Origin: Desulfocapsa sp.
GTDB taxonomy: Bacteria; Desulfobacterota; Desulfobulbia; Desulfobulbales; Desulfocapsaceae
Direction of reading: 5' to 3'
Assembly: GCA_030635405.1 (NCBI GenBank)
Contig: DAOVZA010000151.1
Coordinates: 1 to 6,053, forward strand
Length of the DNA: 6,053 bases
The notes beneath the pieces were generated by a model that did not search any database, was not told the DNA's origin, and was given only the letters and a program-made list of their open reading frames with translations. Position numbers and translations under genes: made by a program. Below are positions 5,505 through 6,053 of the stretch, piece after piece; the first letter of the stretch is position 1, and the number at the start of each line of letters is the position of its first letter.

Positions 5505-6053
5505 ATGAAGAAAATTTTAGTTGCTGTGAGCGGTGCTTCTGCAATGATCTATTTGCAGTCATTTCTTGAACTGCTCGAAGGAGAAGACATTATTGTCCAT
5601 GGCATCTGCTCTGAATCTGGTGCTAAGGTGCTTGAGCTTGAACATGGTTCTGTCGCTGCGGATCTTCCTGCTGTTTCCAAGTGGTTTGATTGCAAGGATT
5701 TTGCTGCTGCACCAGCATCCGGCTCAGCCGGTTACGATGCCATGGTTGTTATTCCGTGTTCCATGGGAACACTTGCTGCAATAGCTTCTTGTATTACCAG
5801 CAATCTTATTCATCGTTCTGCTGATGTCCTACTAAAGGAAAGAAAAAAACTTATTCTTGTAACAAGAGAAACGCCACTAAACAGAACGCATCTTAAAAAT
5901 ATGCTTGCAGCTCATGACGCCGGTGCAGTTATTTGTCCACCTCATCCAGGTTTTTATCTGAAACCTGACAATTTACAAGATGCTGCTATGACTTTCTCCT
6001 GGCGCCTTGGTGATCAGCTAGATCTTGTAATGAAAGATAGAAAACGATGGGGA
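5505..6053 (+). CDS. ubiX: UbiX-like flavin prenyltransferase (3' end outside window)
   Basis: UbiX/Pad1 proteins attach a dimethylallyl group to FMN, making the prenyl-FMN cofactor of UbiD-type decarboxylases; in futalosine organisms the partner is expected to be the MqnL-like decarboxylase of late naphthoate intermediates. The 183 visible residues start with the flavin-binding Rossmann segment KILVAVSGASAMIY (3-16). YDAMVVIPCSMGTLAAIAS (77-95), NLIHRSADVLLKER (100-113), RETPLN (121-126) and PPHPGFY (145-151) follow. From memory of Pseudomonas UbiX, its key residues R122, K129, R139, E140, Y169, R185 and W200 match R104, K111, R121, E122, Y151, R167 and W182 here at one constant offset. Only a few C-terminal residues should be missing. 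The usual GASG is GASA, a mild change. The start has no obvious Shine-Dalgarno but lies 9 bases after mqnA, suggesting translational coupling. A later ATG at 5544 would cut off the flavin loop and is rejected. Confidence 0.9.
   Translation, partial: MKKILVAVSGASAMIYLQSFLELLEGEDIIVHGICSESGAKVLELEHGSVAADLPAVSKWFDCKDFAAAPASGSAGYDAMVVIPCSMGTLAAIASCITSNLIHRSADVLLKERKKLILVTRETPLNRTHLKNMLAAHDAGAVICPPHPGFYLKPDNLQDAAMTFSWRLGDQLDLVMKDRKRWG

Noticed and set aside
5566..5784. A 72-residue plus-strand frame inside ubiX
   Set aside because: It overlaps the ubiX frame whose conserved residues are all visible in the other phase, so it is a shadow frame.

Overview
The window reads as a chromosomal segment of a moderately AT-rich, anaerobic-type bacterium that makes menaquinone by the futalosine route. 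The style of the sigma factor (for example [18 protein letters not shown]) and a sigma gene placed beside mqnE suggest a Desulfobacterota (former Deltaproteobacteria) member. That placement is inference from remembered family resemblance, not a search. All genes lie on the plus strand, and I see no mobile element, tRNA, rRNA or CRISPR.

Layout: (1) Positions 2-1120 carry a sigma-70 family sigma factor whose 5' end lies outside the window. Its reading frame is interrupted by one in-frame TGA at 236-238. Recognisable sigma sequence continues in the same frame on both sides: region 1.2 before it, the linker and regions 2-4 after it. (2) A strong intrinsic terminator (1143-1169) closes the sigma gene, and its T-tract touches the ATG of the next gene. 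(3) Positions 1170-5495 hold mqnE, mqnC, mqnX and mqnA. (4) A ubiX-type flavin prenyltransferase starts at 5505 and runs off the right edge, nearly complete.

How the genes work together: MqnA turns chorismate into 3-[(1-carboxyvinyl)oxy]benzoate. MqnE, a radical SAM enzyme, joins this to SAM to give aminofutalosine, and MqnX deaminates that to futalosine. A futalosine hydrolase (MqnB, not in the window) would release hypoxanthine, after which MqnC, a second radical SAM enzyme, cyclises dehypoxanthine futalosine. MqnD is also not here. The UbiX homologue would supply prenyl-FMN for a UbiD-type decarboxylase late in the pathway. The tight same-strand spacing (18, 12, 42 and 9 bases) suggests one operon.

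The pathway genes are ordinary. The points worth a second look are the TGA inside the sigma factor, with a hairpin just downstream that loosely resembles a bacterial SECIS element; the terminator/start-codon junction before mqnE; and the in-phase double TGA separating mqnC from mqnX. No wholly new system is evident.
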